The notes beneath the pieces were generated by a model. It searched no databases, was not told the DNA's origin, and saw nothing but the letters and a program-made list of their open reading frames with translations. A stretch of DNA of 64,000 nucleotides from CAVXFB01 sp963760935 (lineage in GTDB: Bacteria; Planctomycetota; Planctomycetia; Pirellulales; Thermoguttaceae), in the NCBI GenBank assembly GCA_963760935.1, contig CAVXFB010000004.1, forward strand, positions 1-64,000, given 5' to 3'. Below are positions 17,545-26,590 of this stretch, piece by piece; the stretch's first letter is position 1, and each line of letters starts with the position of its first letter. The position numbers were made by a program, and so were the translations under genes.

Positions 17545-20229
17545 ATGCCCCGCTACAATCCCGCCGTCGTTGAACCGAAGTGGCAGAAGTTTTGGGAAGC
17601 GAATCGCACGTTCGCCTGTCCGCGGCTCCCGAAGGGCCGCAAGCTGTACGTGCTCGATATGTTCCCCTACCCCAGCGGCGACGGCTTGCACGTCGGCCAC
17701 CCCGAAGGCTACACGGCCACCGATATCGTCTGCCGTTTCCATCGCATGCGCGGGGCCACCGTCATGCATCCAATGGGCTGGGACGCCTTCGGACTTCCCG
17801 CCGAACAGCACGCCAAGAAAACCGGCACGCATCCCCGCACGACGACCGAACAAAACATTGGCAACTTCCGTCGCCAGTTGAAAATGCTCGGCTTTTCGTA
17901 CGACTGGGATCGCGAACTGGCCACGACCGACGTCGAATACTTCCGCTGGACGCAATTTATCTTCCTTGTGCTGTTCGACACATGGTATGACGAAGCCGAG
18001 GGGCGCGGCCGGCCGATCGCCGAACTGCCGATCCCGGAGGAAGTCGCCGAGGAAGGCGAAGCCGCCATCGAGCAATACCGCGACGAGTATCGTCTGGCCT
18101 ATCAGCTTGAAGCCCCCGTGAATTGGTGCCCAGCCCTTGGCACGGTGCTGGCCAACGAAGAGGTCGTCGGCGGGCTCAGCGAGCGCGGCGGCCACCCGGT
18201 CGTTCGCATTCCGCTACGGCAGTGGATGCTGCGGATCACCGCCTATGCCGACCGCCTCGAAAAGGACCTCGACGGGCTCGACTGGTCCGATGGCATCAAA
18301 CTGCTGCAACGCAATTGGATCGGCCGCAGCACGGGCGCCGAGGTCGATTTCTTCATCGGCACGTTTCTCGACCCCGACGGCAAGCCATCGCACAAGGAGT
18401 ACGAGGGCTGGCTGGTCGATCGGAAGATTGCCGGTTGGCCGCGGAAGCCGGACGAGGAAGTGCTGCGGATCTACACTACACGCCCCGACACGCTGTTTGG
18501 CGCGACGTACATGGTGATCGCGCCCGAGCACCCCTTTGTCGAGCGCCTGGCAACGCCCGAGCAGGCCGAAGCGGTTCAAGCGTACTGCCAGCAGGCTGCG
18601 CGAAAGAGCGACCTCGATCGCACCGATTTGTCGAAAGAGAAGACCGGCGTCTTCACCGGTTCGTACGCGATTAATCCCGTCAATGGCGAGGCGATTCCGA
18701 TCTGGGTAGCCGATTACGTGTTGATCAGCTACGGCACGGGTGCCATTATGGCCGTGCCCGCGCATGATACCCGCGACTTCGAGTTCGCCAAGCAATTCAA
18801 TTTGCCGATCGTCCCGGTTGTCGATCGCCCTCACCCTAGCCCTCTCCCGACCAACCTTCGGTCGGTGCCCGGAGAGGGGACTTCTGGCGCCTTTATTGCC
18901 GATGGAATAGCCATCAATTCCGGCCCGTACGACGGGCTGACGACTACCGAGTTCAAGCAGAAGATTGCCGAAGATCTGGCCGCCAAGGGCATTGGCCGTG
19001 CGGCGGTCAACTACAAACTCCGCGACTGGCTCTTCAGCCGGCAGCATTTCTGGGGCGAGCCGTTCCCGATCCTCCATGAACTGGACGCCGCCAGCAAGCC
19101 GACCGGACGACTGCGCACCTTGACGCCCGAAGAGCTGCCGCTGGACTTGCCAGCGAAGATGACATTCGACGCCAAGCACGACGAGCCAACGCCGCCGTTG
19201 GACAAAGCGCCCGACGATTGGCTCTATGTCACGCTCGACGGCCGTCGCTACAAGCGCGAGACGAACACCATGCCGCAATGGGCCGGATCGTGCTGGTACT
19301 ATCTGCGGTTCCTCGACCCGACGAATCACCAGGCGCTGGTGGATCCGCAGGTCGAGAAGGCGTGGATGCCGGTCGATCTGTACGTCGGCGGGGCGGAACA
19401 CGCCGTTCTGCACTTGCTCTACGCCCGGTTCTGGCACAAGGTGCTCTACGATCGCGGCTATGTGAGCATGCCTGAGCCGTTTCAGAAGCTGGTGAACCAG
19501 GGGATGATCTTGGGCGAGAACAACGAGAAGATGTCGAAGAGCCGCGGCAATGTGGTGAATCCCGACGAAGTCGTGAAAGAATATGGGGCCGATGCTTTGC
19601 GGCTCTACGAGATGTTTATGGGCCCGTTGGAGGCGGTCAAGCCGTGGAGCATGGACGGCGTCAGCGGCGTGCGTGGCTTCCTGGACCGCGTCTGGCGGAT
19701 GATCCTCGACGATCGGGCCGAAACGGTGCAACTCAATGCTGCGGTGCAAGAAGTTGATTTATCGGCCGAGCAGAACCGCATGCTGCACAAGACGATCAAA
19801 GCGGTCACGGCCGACCTGGAGCAGATGTCGTTCAACACGGCCATCGCTCGGATGATGGAGTTCACGAACTTCTTCCTCAAGGAGGAAGCCCGGCCGAAGG
19901 CCGCAATGGAAAAGCTGGTGCTGCTGCTCTCACCGCTGGCGCCGCACATGGCCGAGGAGCTATGGCAGGCCTTGGGGTATGCCGACACGCTGGCCTATGA
20001 GTCGTGGCCCACGTTCGACGAAGCGGCCATCAAGGAAGATACGATCGAGGTGCCGGTGCAAATCGGCGGCAAGCTTCGCGGTCGGGTCCAAGTTCCCGCC
20101 GAAGCCGACAAAGCCGCCCTGGAAGCCGCCGCCCGCAGCGATCCGAAGATTCAGGAATTGCTCGATGGCAAGACCATCGTCAAGGCGATCGTCGTGCCGG
20201 GGCGGATGGTGAACTTCGTCGTGAAGTGA
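17545..20229 (+). CDS. leuS: Leucyl-tRNA synthetase
   Basis: Class I synthetase that charges tRNA-Leu with leucine; 894 residues. It starts MPRYNPAVVEPKWQKFWEAN, as LeuRS proteins do. The HIGH-type motif is in YPSGDGLHVGHPEGYTATD and KMSKS in NNEKMSKSRGNVVNPDE. The CP1 editing domain lies between, with the threonine-rich site YTTRPDTLFGATYMVIAPEH and the region VPAHDTRDFEFA. At residues about 428-446 the protein carries HPSPLPTNLRSVPGEGT, encoded by a palindromic DNA repeat inserted in frame. The C-terminal region has the anticodon-binding and tail domains (VQIGGKLRGRVQVPAEA). The ATG at 17545 lacks a ribosome site. Confidence 0.96.
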   Translation: MPRYNPAVVEPKWQKFWEANRTFACPRLPKGRKLYVLDMFPYPSGDGLHVGHPEGYTATDIVCRFHRMRGATVMHPMGWDAFGLPAEQHAKKTGTHPRTTTEQNIGNFRRQLKMLGFSYDWDRELATTDVEYFRWTQFIFLVLFDTWYDEAEGRGRPIAELPIPEEVAEEGEAAIEQYRDEYRLAYQLEAPVNWCPALGTVLANEEVVGGLSERGGHPVVRIPLRQWMLRITAYADRLEKDLDGLDWSDGIKLLQRNWIGRSTGAEVDFFIGTFLDPDGKPSHKEYEGWLVDRKIAGWPRKPDEEVLRIYTTRPDTLFGATYMVIAPEHPFVERLATPEQAEAVQAYCQQAARKSDLDRTDLSKEKTGVFTGSYAINPVNGEAIPIWVADYVLISYGTGAIMAVPAHDTRDFEFAKQFNLPIVPVVDRPHPSPLPTNLRSVPGEGTSGAFIADGIAINSGPYDGLTTTEFKQKIAEDLAAKGIGRAAVNYKLRDWLFSRQHFWGEPFPILHELDAASKPTGRLRTLTPEELPLDLPAKMTFDAKHDEPTPPLDKAPDDWLYVTLDGRRYKRETNTMPQWAGSCWYYLRFLDPTNHQALVDPQVEKAWMPVDLYVGGAEHAVLHLLYARFWHKVLYDRGYVSMPEPFQKLVNQGMILGENNEKMSKSRGNVVNPDEVVKEYGADALRLYEMFMGPLEAVKPWSMDGVSGVRGFLDRVWRMILDDRAETVQLNAAVQEVDLSAEQNRMLHKTIKAVTADLEQMSFNTAIARMMEFTNFFLKEEARPKAAMEKLVLLLSPLAPHMAEELWQALGYADTLAYESWPTFDEAAIKEDTIEVPVQIGGKLRGRVQVPAEADKAALEAAARSDPKIQELLDGKTIVKAIVVPGRMVNFVVK
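18828..18882. repeat. Palindromic repeat inserted in frame in leuS
   Basis: CCCTCTCC (from 18840) pairs with GGAGAGGG (to 18878), and inside CCGACC pairs with GGTCGG. It is preceded by CCCTCACCCTAG. This resembles the CCTCTCCC/GGGAGAGG intergenic element at 46588. It codes for about 18 residues within the editing domain of LeuRS without breaking the frame. Confidence 0.75.
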
Positions 20230-20296
20230 TAGTTGTCGGCGTCACGTTTAGTTCGGCCCCCGTTAAACTCAATCGCGGCCAAAATCGAGGTGTAAC

Positions 20297-20791
20297 ATGC
20301 CGCAACCTGTTTTCATCTTCAAGGTGGCGCTAGCGGAGCGCGAGAGCATTTGGCGGCGGATAGCCGTTCGCGGCAATCAGACGCTCGACGATCTTCACGA
20401 GGCAGTCTTCGATGCCTTCGATCGCGACGATGAGCACTTGTACTCGTTCTACTTTCCGTCCGGCGGCGCGAAAACATTCAAAAGATCAGGGATGCGCGAC
20501 GCAATCGAATATGCTTCCCCGCACATGTGTGAAGCCGATGGCCCGTTTTCTGATCCCGATTTGCTCAACGCCGCCAAGGCAAAGCTCATTTCGCTGAAGC
20601 TGACGCCGAAGCAGGTGTTTTTCTACCTTTTCGACTACGGCGATGAGTGGTGGCACAAGATTACAGTCGAGGAATCCGGTGCGCCTCAGCAGAAGGGCAA
20701 GTACCCACGGGTGTTGGAGACATGCGGCCTTTCCCCGCCACAGTATCCCGACATCGACGAGGACGACCCCGACCTGGAAGATGATGAGTAG
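20297..20791 (+). CDS. Plasmid pRiA4b ORF-3-like protein
   Basis: A 164-residue acidic protein. It has the hallmarks of the pRiA4b ORF-3 (IS1096 TnpR passenger-like) family: VFIFKVALAERESIWRRIAV at the start, QTLDDLHEAVFDAFD, and VFFYLFDYGDEWWHKITVEE. The function of the family is not established; it is common on plasmids and chromosomes. The C-terminus is rich in Asp and Glu. A GAGGTG ribosome site lies upstream. It lies alone between leuS and metG, 67 bp after leuS, and may be co-transcribed. Confidence 0.85.
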   Translation: MPQPVFIFKVALAERESIWRRIAVRGNQTLDDLHEAVFDAFDRDDEHLYSFYFPSGGAKTFKRSGMRDAIEYASPHMCEADGPFSDPDLLNAAKAKLISLKLTPKQVFFYLFDYGDEWWHKITVEESGAPQQKGKYPRVLETCGLSPPQYPDIDEDDPDLEDDE

Positions 20792-20967
20792 GTGGCTGCC
20801 ACAATAGCCGAGACTAGGCTTTTGGCATGGCCGCTAGATCATACCTCGCGGGCGAACATGGCCCGTATAGCCCGGGCAGTTTGCCTCAATTCACGACGAA
20901 TCCCTGCTGCCGCAAGACGAAGACGCGGCTATAATGGCGTCTTCCGTTCGCACCCGAAGGAACGTAC

Positions 20968-23007
20968 ATGACCAGCCGACGCATCCTCGTCACCAGCGCC
21001 CTGCCGTATGCCAATGGCCATATCCACATCGGCCACTTGGTGGAATATCTGCAAACGGACATCTGGGTCCGCTTCCAAAAACTCCGCGGGCGGCGGTGCA
21101 TCTATATCTGCGCCGACGACACGCACGGCACGGCGATCATGATCCGCGCACGACAGGAGGCGATTTCCGAGGAAGAACTGATCGCCAAGATGCAGCAGGC
21201 CCACGTGGCCGACTTTGCAGGCTTCAATATCGAGTTCGACAACTACGGCAGTACCAACAACTCCGAAACGCGCGAGGTGTGCGAGGAGATTTGGGCCGCG
21301 CTGCGAGCGGCGGGCCTGGTCGAACAGCAGGAGGTGACGCAGCTCTACGACGTCGAAGCCGGCACGTTCCTGGCCGATCGTTTTGTCAAAGGCACCTGCC
21401 CGAAATGCAAAGCCCCAAATCAATACGGCGATAGCTGCGAAAAGTGCGGAGCGCATTACAGCCCGACCGACCTGATCGATCCCGTGAGCACGCTCAGCGG
21501 CAGCCGGCCGGAAATTCGCAAAGCCGACCACCTGTTCGTCAACATCGAAAAGTTGCATGGCTTCCTCGAACAGTGGACGCAGCACGGCGAACACCTTCAG
21601 CCGGAAGTGGCAAACTATCTGTCGGGCCACTTTCTTGGCGAACCGCTACACGACTGGGACGTATCGCGACCGGCGCCGTACTTCGGCTTCGAGATTCCCG
21701 ATAGCCCCGGCAATTATTGGTACGTCTGGTTCGATGCGCCGATCGGCTACATTGGCTCGACCCGGCAGTGGTGCCAAAAGCACGGCGAGAAGTTCGACGA
21801 CTGGTGGCGCAGCCCAGAGACAGAAGTCCACCACTTCATCGGCAAGGACATCACCTACTTCCACACGCTGTTCTGGCCAGCCATGCTCAAGACGGCCGGC
21901 TTCAGCCTGCCGACGAAAGTTCACATCCACGGCTTCTTGACCGTCGGCGGCGAGAAGATGTCGAAGAGCAAGGGGACGTTTATTCGGGCGTCGACCTATC
22001 TCGAGCATCTCGATCCATCGTACCTGCGATACTATTACGCCGCGAAGTTGAGCGCACGCGTCGACGACATTGACCTGAACTTTGTCGAGTTTGCCGCAAA
22101 GGTCAACGCCGACATGGTGGGCAATGTCGTAAATCTGGCCAGCCGCACCGCAAAATTCGCCGCCGAAACCGGGTTGGCCGCAACGTATCCCGACGATGGC
22201 GGACTGTTCGCTCAGGGGGCCGCCGATGGTCAGGCGATTGCCGAGGCCTATAACGCCGGCGATTACGCCAAAGCCGTGCGGTTGATCCTCGCGGCCGGTG
22301 ACCGGGCAAACCAATTTGTCGAGCAGCAGGCGCCGTGGAACCTTCGCAAGGATCCGGAAAGACGGGACGAGCTGCGCGATGTCTGTACGATCGGCCTGAA
22401 CCTGTTTCGACAATTGGTCGTGTACCTTGCGCCTGTGCTCCCCAAATTGGCGCGGCAAACCGGCGAACTGCTGGGCGATCCGATCACGTCCTGGGAGCAA
22501 TCGCAGCGGCCGCTGTTGGATAGGCCGGTGGGCAAGTTCTCGCACATGATGCAGCGCGTAGATCCGAAGGCCGTCGCGGCCATGCAGGCCGCGACGGCCG
22601 AGGCGGCCGACACAGAGGTTGCGGCCGACACCATTCCGCTCGACACCGACGCAGCGCTGGTGGCCGAGCCGATTGCCGAAACGATCAACTTCGACGAGTT
22701 TGCCAAGGTCGACCTGCGCGTCGCCCGCGTCATTACGGCCGAGGATGTGGCGGGTGCGCAAAAGCTGTTGAAGCTGACGCTCGGCATCGGCGGCGACAAC
22801 CGCCGCACGGTGTTCGCCGGCATCAAAGGCGTGTACAAACCGGAAGACCTGGTTGGCCGGCTGGTGATTTGTGCGGCCAACTTGGCCCCGCGCAAAATGA
22901 AGTTTGGCACGAGTGAAGGCATGATCGTCGCGGCCGGCGGAGGCGGAGGCGAAATCTACTTGCTCGCCCCGGATAGCGGCGCAAGCCCGGGGCAGCGAGT
23001 ACACTGA
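20968..23007 (+). CDS. metG: Methionyl-tRNA synthetase
   Basis: Charges initiator and elongator tRNA-Met with methionine; 679 residues. Visible are the HIGH motif in SALPYANGHIHIGHLVEY, a zinc knuckle CPKCKAPNQYGDSCEKCG, the WYVWFDAPIGYI segment of the active site and KMSKS in GGEKMSKSKGTFIRAS. The C-terminus carries an OB-fold tRNA-binding domain (NFDEFAKVDLRVARVITAED), as in long dimeric MetRS forms. An AAGGAA ribosome site lies before ATG 20968. The linker between the catalytic core and the tRNA-binding domain is Ala/Glu-rich. Confidence 0.96.
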   Translation: MTSRRILVTSALPYANGHIHIGHLVEYLQTDIWVRFQKLRGRRCIYICADDTHGTAIMIRARQEAISEEELIAKMQQAHVADFAGFNIEFDNYGSTNNSETREVCEEIWAALRAAGLVEQQEVTQLYDVEAGTFLADRFVKGTCPKCKAPNQYGDSCEKCGAHYSPTDLIDPVSTLSGSRPEIRKADHLFVNIEKLHGFLEQWTQHGEHLQPEVANYLSGHFLGEPLHDWDVSRPAPYFGFEIPDSPGNYWYVWFDAPIGYIGSTRQWCQKHGEKFDDWWRSPETEVHHFIGKDITYFHTLFWPAMLKTAGFSLPTKVHIHGFLTVGGEKMSKSKGTFIRASTYLEHLDPSYLRYYYAAKLSARVDDIDLNFVEFAAKVNADMVGNVVNLASRTAKFAAETGLAATYPDDGGLFAQGAADGQAIAEAYNAGDYAKAVRLILAAGDRANQFVEQQAPWNLRKDPERRDELRDVCTIGLNLFRQLVVYLAPVLPKLARQTGELLGDPITSWEQSQRPLLDRPVGKFSHMMQRVDPKAVAAMQAATAEAADTEVAADTIPLDTDAALVAEPIAETINFDEFAKVDLRVARVITAEDVAGAQKLLKLTLGIGGDNRRTVFAGIKGVYKPEDLVGRLVICAANLAPRKMKFGTSEGMIVAAGGGGGEIYLLAPDSGASPGQRVH

Positions 23008-23027
23008 TAGGCGTTGTTGTAGTAGAT

Positions 23028-23094
23028 GTAGGGTCCGCTATGCGGACCACAACAAGCACTGAGCCCGGCAAGTGGTCCGCATGGCGGACCCTAC
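23028..23094. repeat. Intergenic palindromic repeat (GTAGGGTCCGC type)
   Basis: GTAGGGTCCGCTATGCGGACC from 23028 (less its last base as a stem) pairs with GGTCCGCATGGCGGACCCTAC ending at 23094, separated by about 25 bases. It is the same family as 15379-15434 with a longer loop, lying 20 bp after metG, the same spacing as the other copy after fabG. Confidence 0.8.
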
Positions 23095-23139
23095 GTCGGC
23101 CGCAATCGCCTCCGAGTAATTACACAGATCGAGGCCGTG

Positions 23140-23967
23140 ATGGCGTTGGACCGCGAAGAATACGTCGAGCAGGCGTACTTTTTCCAGACGCTCCGCGAGC
23201 GGATGCAGCAGGACATGTCGACACAGGACCTGCTGGATGCCATCCGGCAGGAAATTCTAGCGACGACGATGCTGCCGTTTGCGCTGGATTTCATGGCCGG
23301 CGAGTTGCGGCTAACCGGCGGCTTCGCGACGGCCATGGCCCGGCTGCCGCACTATTTCACGTCATTTCAAACGTACGTGATCGGCGAAGCCGAGAAGGCT
23401 GAAGGGCGATTCGACTTCCGCATCGCCCTCGATATTCTGCAACGCGAGGTCGAATATCGCGCTCGCGGTGCCGCGGCGCCGGGCATCTTCCTCTACCAGT
23501 TTGAAACGCTTTGCCGCAATCGGCTCGGGTACGATCGCGGACTGGAAGCCATGGCTGGTGACCCGATCTTCGATGACAATTGGCGCGATTGGATTCGGAC
23601 GGTCCGAAACCAAGTTGGCCTGTTGGACTTCGCCGACATGATTTACGTCCGCAGCGAGCTCTACCGCAAGGCGCGGCAGCAGGCCGAAAAACCGATCCTT
23701 TTCGGCGAGAAGGAGGGGCGGATCGCGCTGGCCAATCGCCGCAAAGACCCGCTGTATCTGTTCTCCGCGTTGCAGCGGCACTTGGGCTATCCGAGCGTGC
23801 CGAGGCCACAGCCCGAGGATACGCAACGTTACCTGCTGCCAGCGCTACAACGCCAAGTCGATCGCGTGGAGACGCGTCTGAAATTGCTCGAAGAAGAACT
23901 CCGTGGCGGCATTAATTTATCGAAGTTCTACGTCGATAAGCAAAACCAAACAGGCGACAAACCCTAG
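23140..23967 (+). CDS. Conserved hypothetical protein
   Basis: A 275-residue protein of unknown function with a helical, charged composition. It reads MALDREEYVEQAYFFQTLRE at the start, RLTGGFATAMARLPHYFTSF in the middle and ends with a coiled-coil-like segment VDRVETRLKLLEEELRGGIN. No catalytic motif or membrane segment is seen. I prefer ATG 23140 to the overlapping GTG at 23137. Similar proteins appear to be widespread in planctomycetes, but that is from memory. It lies between metG and the TMTC-like gene. Confidence 0.75.
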   Translation: MALDREEYVEQAYFFQTLRERMQQDMSTQDLLDAIRQEILATTMLPFALDFMAGELRLTGGFATAMARLPHYFTSFQTYVIGEAEKAEGRFDFRIALDILQREVEYRARGAAAPGIFLYQFETLCRNRLGYDRGLEAMAGDPIFDDNWRDWIRTVRNQVGLLDFADMIYVRSELYRKARQQAEKPILFGEKEGRIALANRRKDPLYLFSALQRHLGYPSVPRPQPEDTQRYLLPALQRQVDRVETRLKLLEEELRGGINLSKFYVDKQNQTGDKP

Positions 23968-24066
23968 GCTGACCGGTAAGCACTAACGACCAGACTGCCA
24001 CGTTTTCAGAGGCTACGGCCCGACAGCGAATGGGCGCGATGTTGCACTGTCAATCTGGATTAATAG

Positions 24067-26419
24067 ATGGGTCGAAGAGCAAAAAAAGACAGAATGCCGG
24101 CGGGACGTGGCCGCCGAGGCCAGGCGAAGATGGTCTCGGCCGAAGTCGATCGACACCCCGTCGTACCGAAGCGGCCGCGGCGAAACGATTGGTTGCTGGC
24201 CGCCGCGTTGGTGGCAGTTGTTTTCTTGGTCTACCAACCGGTTTGGCGGGGTGGTTTCCTCTGGGATGATGATGCGCATGTGACGCGCCTCGAACTCCGC
24301 TCGTGGCAGGGGCTGTACCGCATCTGGTTCGACGCGGGGGCCACACAACAGTACTATCCGCTTCTACACAGCGCCTTCTGGATCGAACACAAGCTGTGGG
24401 GCGACACCACGCTCGGCTATCACCTGGTAAATATCGCGATGCACGCCCTGGCGGCCGTGCTGGTCGCACTGATCCTGCGACGACTCGCCGTTCCGGGTGC
24501 GTATCTGGCGGCGGCCATCTTCGCCCTGCATCCAGTTCAGGTGGAATCGGTGGCCTGGATCACGGAGTTGAAGAACACGCTGTCCGCCGCGTTCTATCTG
24601 GGAGCGGCGCTGGTCTACCTCCGCTTTGATAAAACGCGGAACAGGCCGCTGTACGTGGCGGCGCTGGCGCTGTTCGTGCTGGGGCTGTTGAGCAAAACCG
24701 TCACGGCCACGCTGCCCGCGGCACTGCTAGTGGTCTTCTGGTGGCAGCGCGGGCGGCTGTCGTGGCGGCGCGACGTCCTGCCGCTCGTGCCTTTCTTTGT
24801 TATCGGCATGGCTGCCGGCCTTTTCACCGCCTCATTCGAGCAGGAAATGATCACAGCCGGCGGGGCGGCATTCGAAATTGCGCCATTGGAGCGTTGCCTG
24901 TTGGCGGGCCGCGTGATCTGGTTCTATCTGGCGAAACTTTTCTGGCCCGTCGATTTGCTGTTTATTTACCCGCGCTGGACCGTCAGCCAAAGTGTGTGGT
25001 GGCAATATTTGTTTCCGGCGGCGACAGCGTTGTTGTTGGTGGCGTTGTGGGCGCTGCGGAGGCGCTGGCGGGGACCGCTGGCGGGCGTGCTCTTCTTCGT
25101 CGGGACGCTGTTTCCAGTGCTCGGTTTCTGCAACGTCTATCCGTTCATCTATTCGTTCGTGGCCGATCACTTCCAGTATTTGGCCAGCCTGGGGATCATC
25201 ACCCTGACTGCCGCCGGCATTGCACTGCTGTTGGCTCGCCGAGGGCTTTGGAATCGCCCGGTCGGTAACGTGCTGTGTGTGGCCCTGCTGGCAGTGTTGG
25301 CTACGTTGACCTGGCATCAGTGTCGCATGTACGCCGATGTGGAAACACTCTATAACGTCACTATCGCCGGCAATCCGAATTGCTGGATGGCGCACAACAA
25401 TCTCGGCATGACTCTGGCTGGCCGTGGACGGTATGACGAGGCTATCGCGCACTACGAAGAGGCCCTGACGATCCGGCCCGACTGTGAGTTGCCCCACAAC
25501 AATCTCGGCGTGGCCTTAGCCGACTGTGGTCGGCTTGACGAGGCGATCGCGCACTACCAGGCGGCCCTGAAAATCAAGCCCAATTATGCGGAAGCCCACA
25601 ACAACCTTGGCAACGCACTGGCGAAGCGTGGACAGGTCGGCGATGCCATTGACCACTACCAGACGGCGCTGAGAATCAAACCCGATTACGCATCGGCCTA
25701 CAACAATCTTGGCGTGGCATTGTTGAAACGCGGGCGGCTCGACGACGCCATCGAGCATTACCAGACGGCCCTGAAGTTCAAACCCGATTACGCGGAAGCC
25801 CACAACAACCTGGGCCGCGCACTAGCGAACCGCGGGCAGCTCGACGACGCCATCGAGCATTTCCAGGCGGCCTTGAAGATCAAACCGGATTATGCGGAAG
25901 CGCACAATAACCTTGGCAGTGCCCTGGCCATGCACGGGCGGGTCGAGGAGGCCATCGAACAGTTTCAGGACGCGGTGGAGTTCAGACCCGACTACGCTGA
26001 CGCGTATGCCAACTTGGCGGCGGCGCAATATCGCCAAGGCGACGTGCTCGACGCCGTTAAGCACTGGCACGACACGCTCCGACTGCGGCCGAATCGCGTT
26101 ATTGCGATGAACCAGTTGGCCTGGGCATTGGCCACTTGCCCCGAGCCGTCGGTCCGCAACGGCGTCGAAGCCATCGATCTGGCCCAACGGGCGGTGGATC
26201 TTTCTGGCGGCCAGGAGCCGGCCATCCTCGATACACTGGCCGCCGCCTACGCGGAAACCGGGCGGTTTTCCATGGCCGTGCAAACCGCGCAGGGCGATCG
26301 ATCTCGCCACCCAGCAGAATAACCAAGCCCTGGTAAAATCCATCCAGAACAGACTTTCCCTCTTTGAAGTCGGGACCCCTTTTCAGGAAGCGTTGCCAGC
26401 ATCTCGTACACCCAATTGA
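24067..26419 (+). CDS. TMTC-like membrane protein with TPR repeats, one frame break
   Basis: An integral membrane protein joined to a TPR domain, like the TMTC (transmembrane and TPR-containing) O-mannosyltransferase-related group. The N-terminal half has roughly ten hydrophobic segments and an early acidic motif GGFLWDDDAHV of the type found in GT-C glycosyltransferases, plus ALHPVQVESVAWITELKNTL, typical of TMTC-like proteins. From about residue 440 there are eight TPR units with the core AHNNLGxALAxRGxxDDAIxHY and KPDYAEAHNNLG. A base missing near 26290 breaks the frame: the continuing frame reads RAIDLATQQNNQALVKSIQN and ends PASRTPN at 26419, a natural tail. Substrate is unknown. Confidence 0.82.
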
Positions 26420-26590
26420 CGATCACATGGCAAATGGGCCGAGGCCGACGGACGGCAGGCAGGGAAAATGGACCAAGTCGCTTCGCCGCCTGTCGGTATC
26501 GCACCGATGTGGGTAAACTGAAGGCGAACGCTCCCGGCCTTTCGCCGCTCGCCCGCCAGGGCTCAACTCTCTAACCACGAATCCATTCCC

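Noticed and set aside
18214..19749. A 511-residue minus-strand frame opposite leuS
   Set aside because: Antisense shadow of LeuRS; composition follows the complementary codons.
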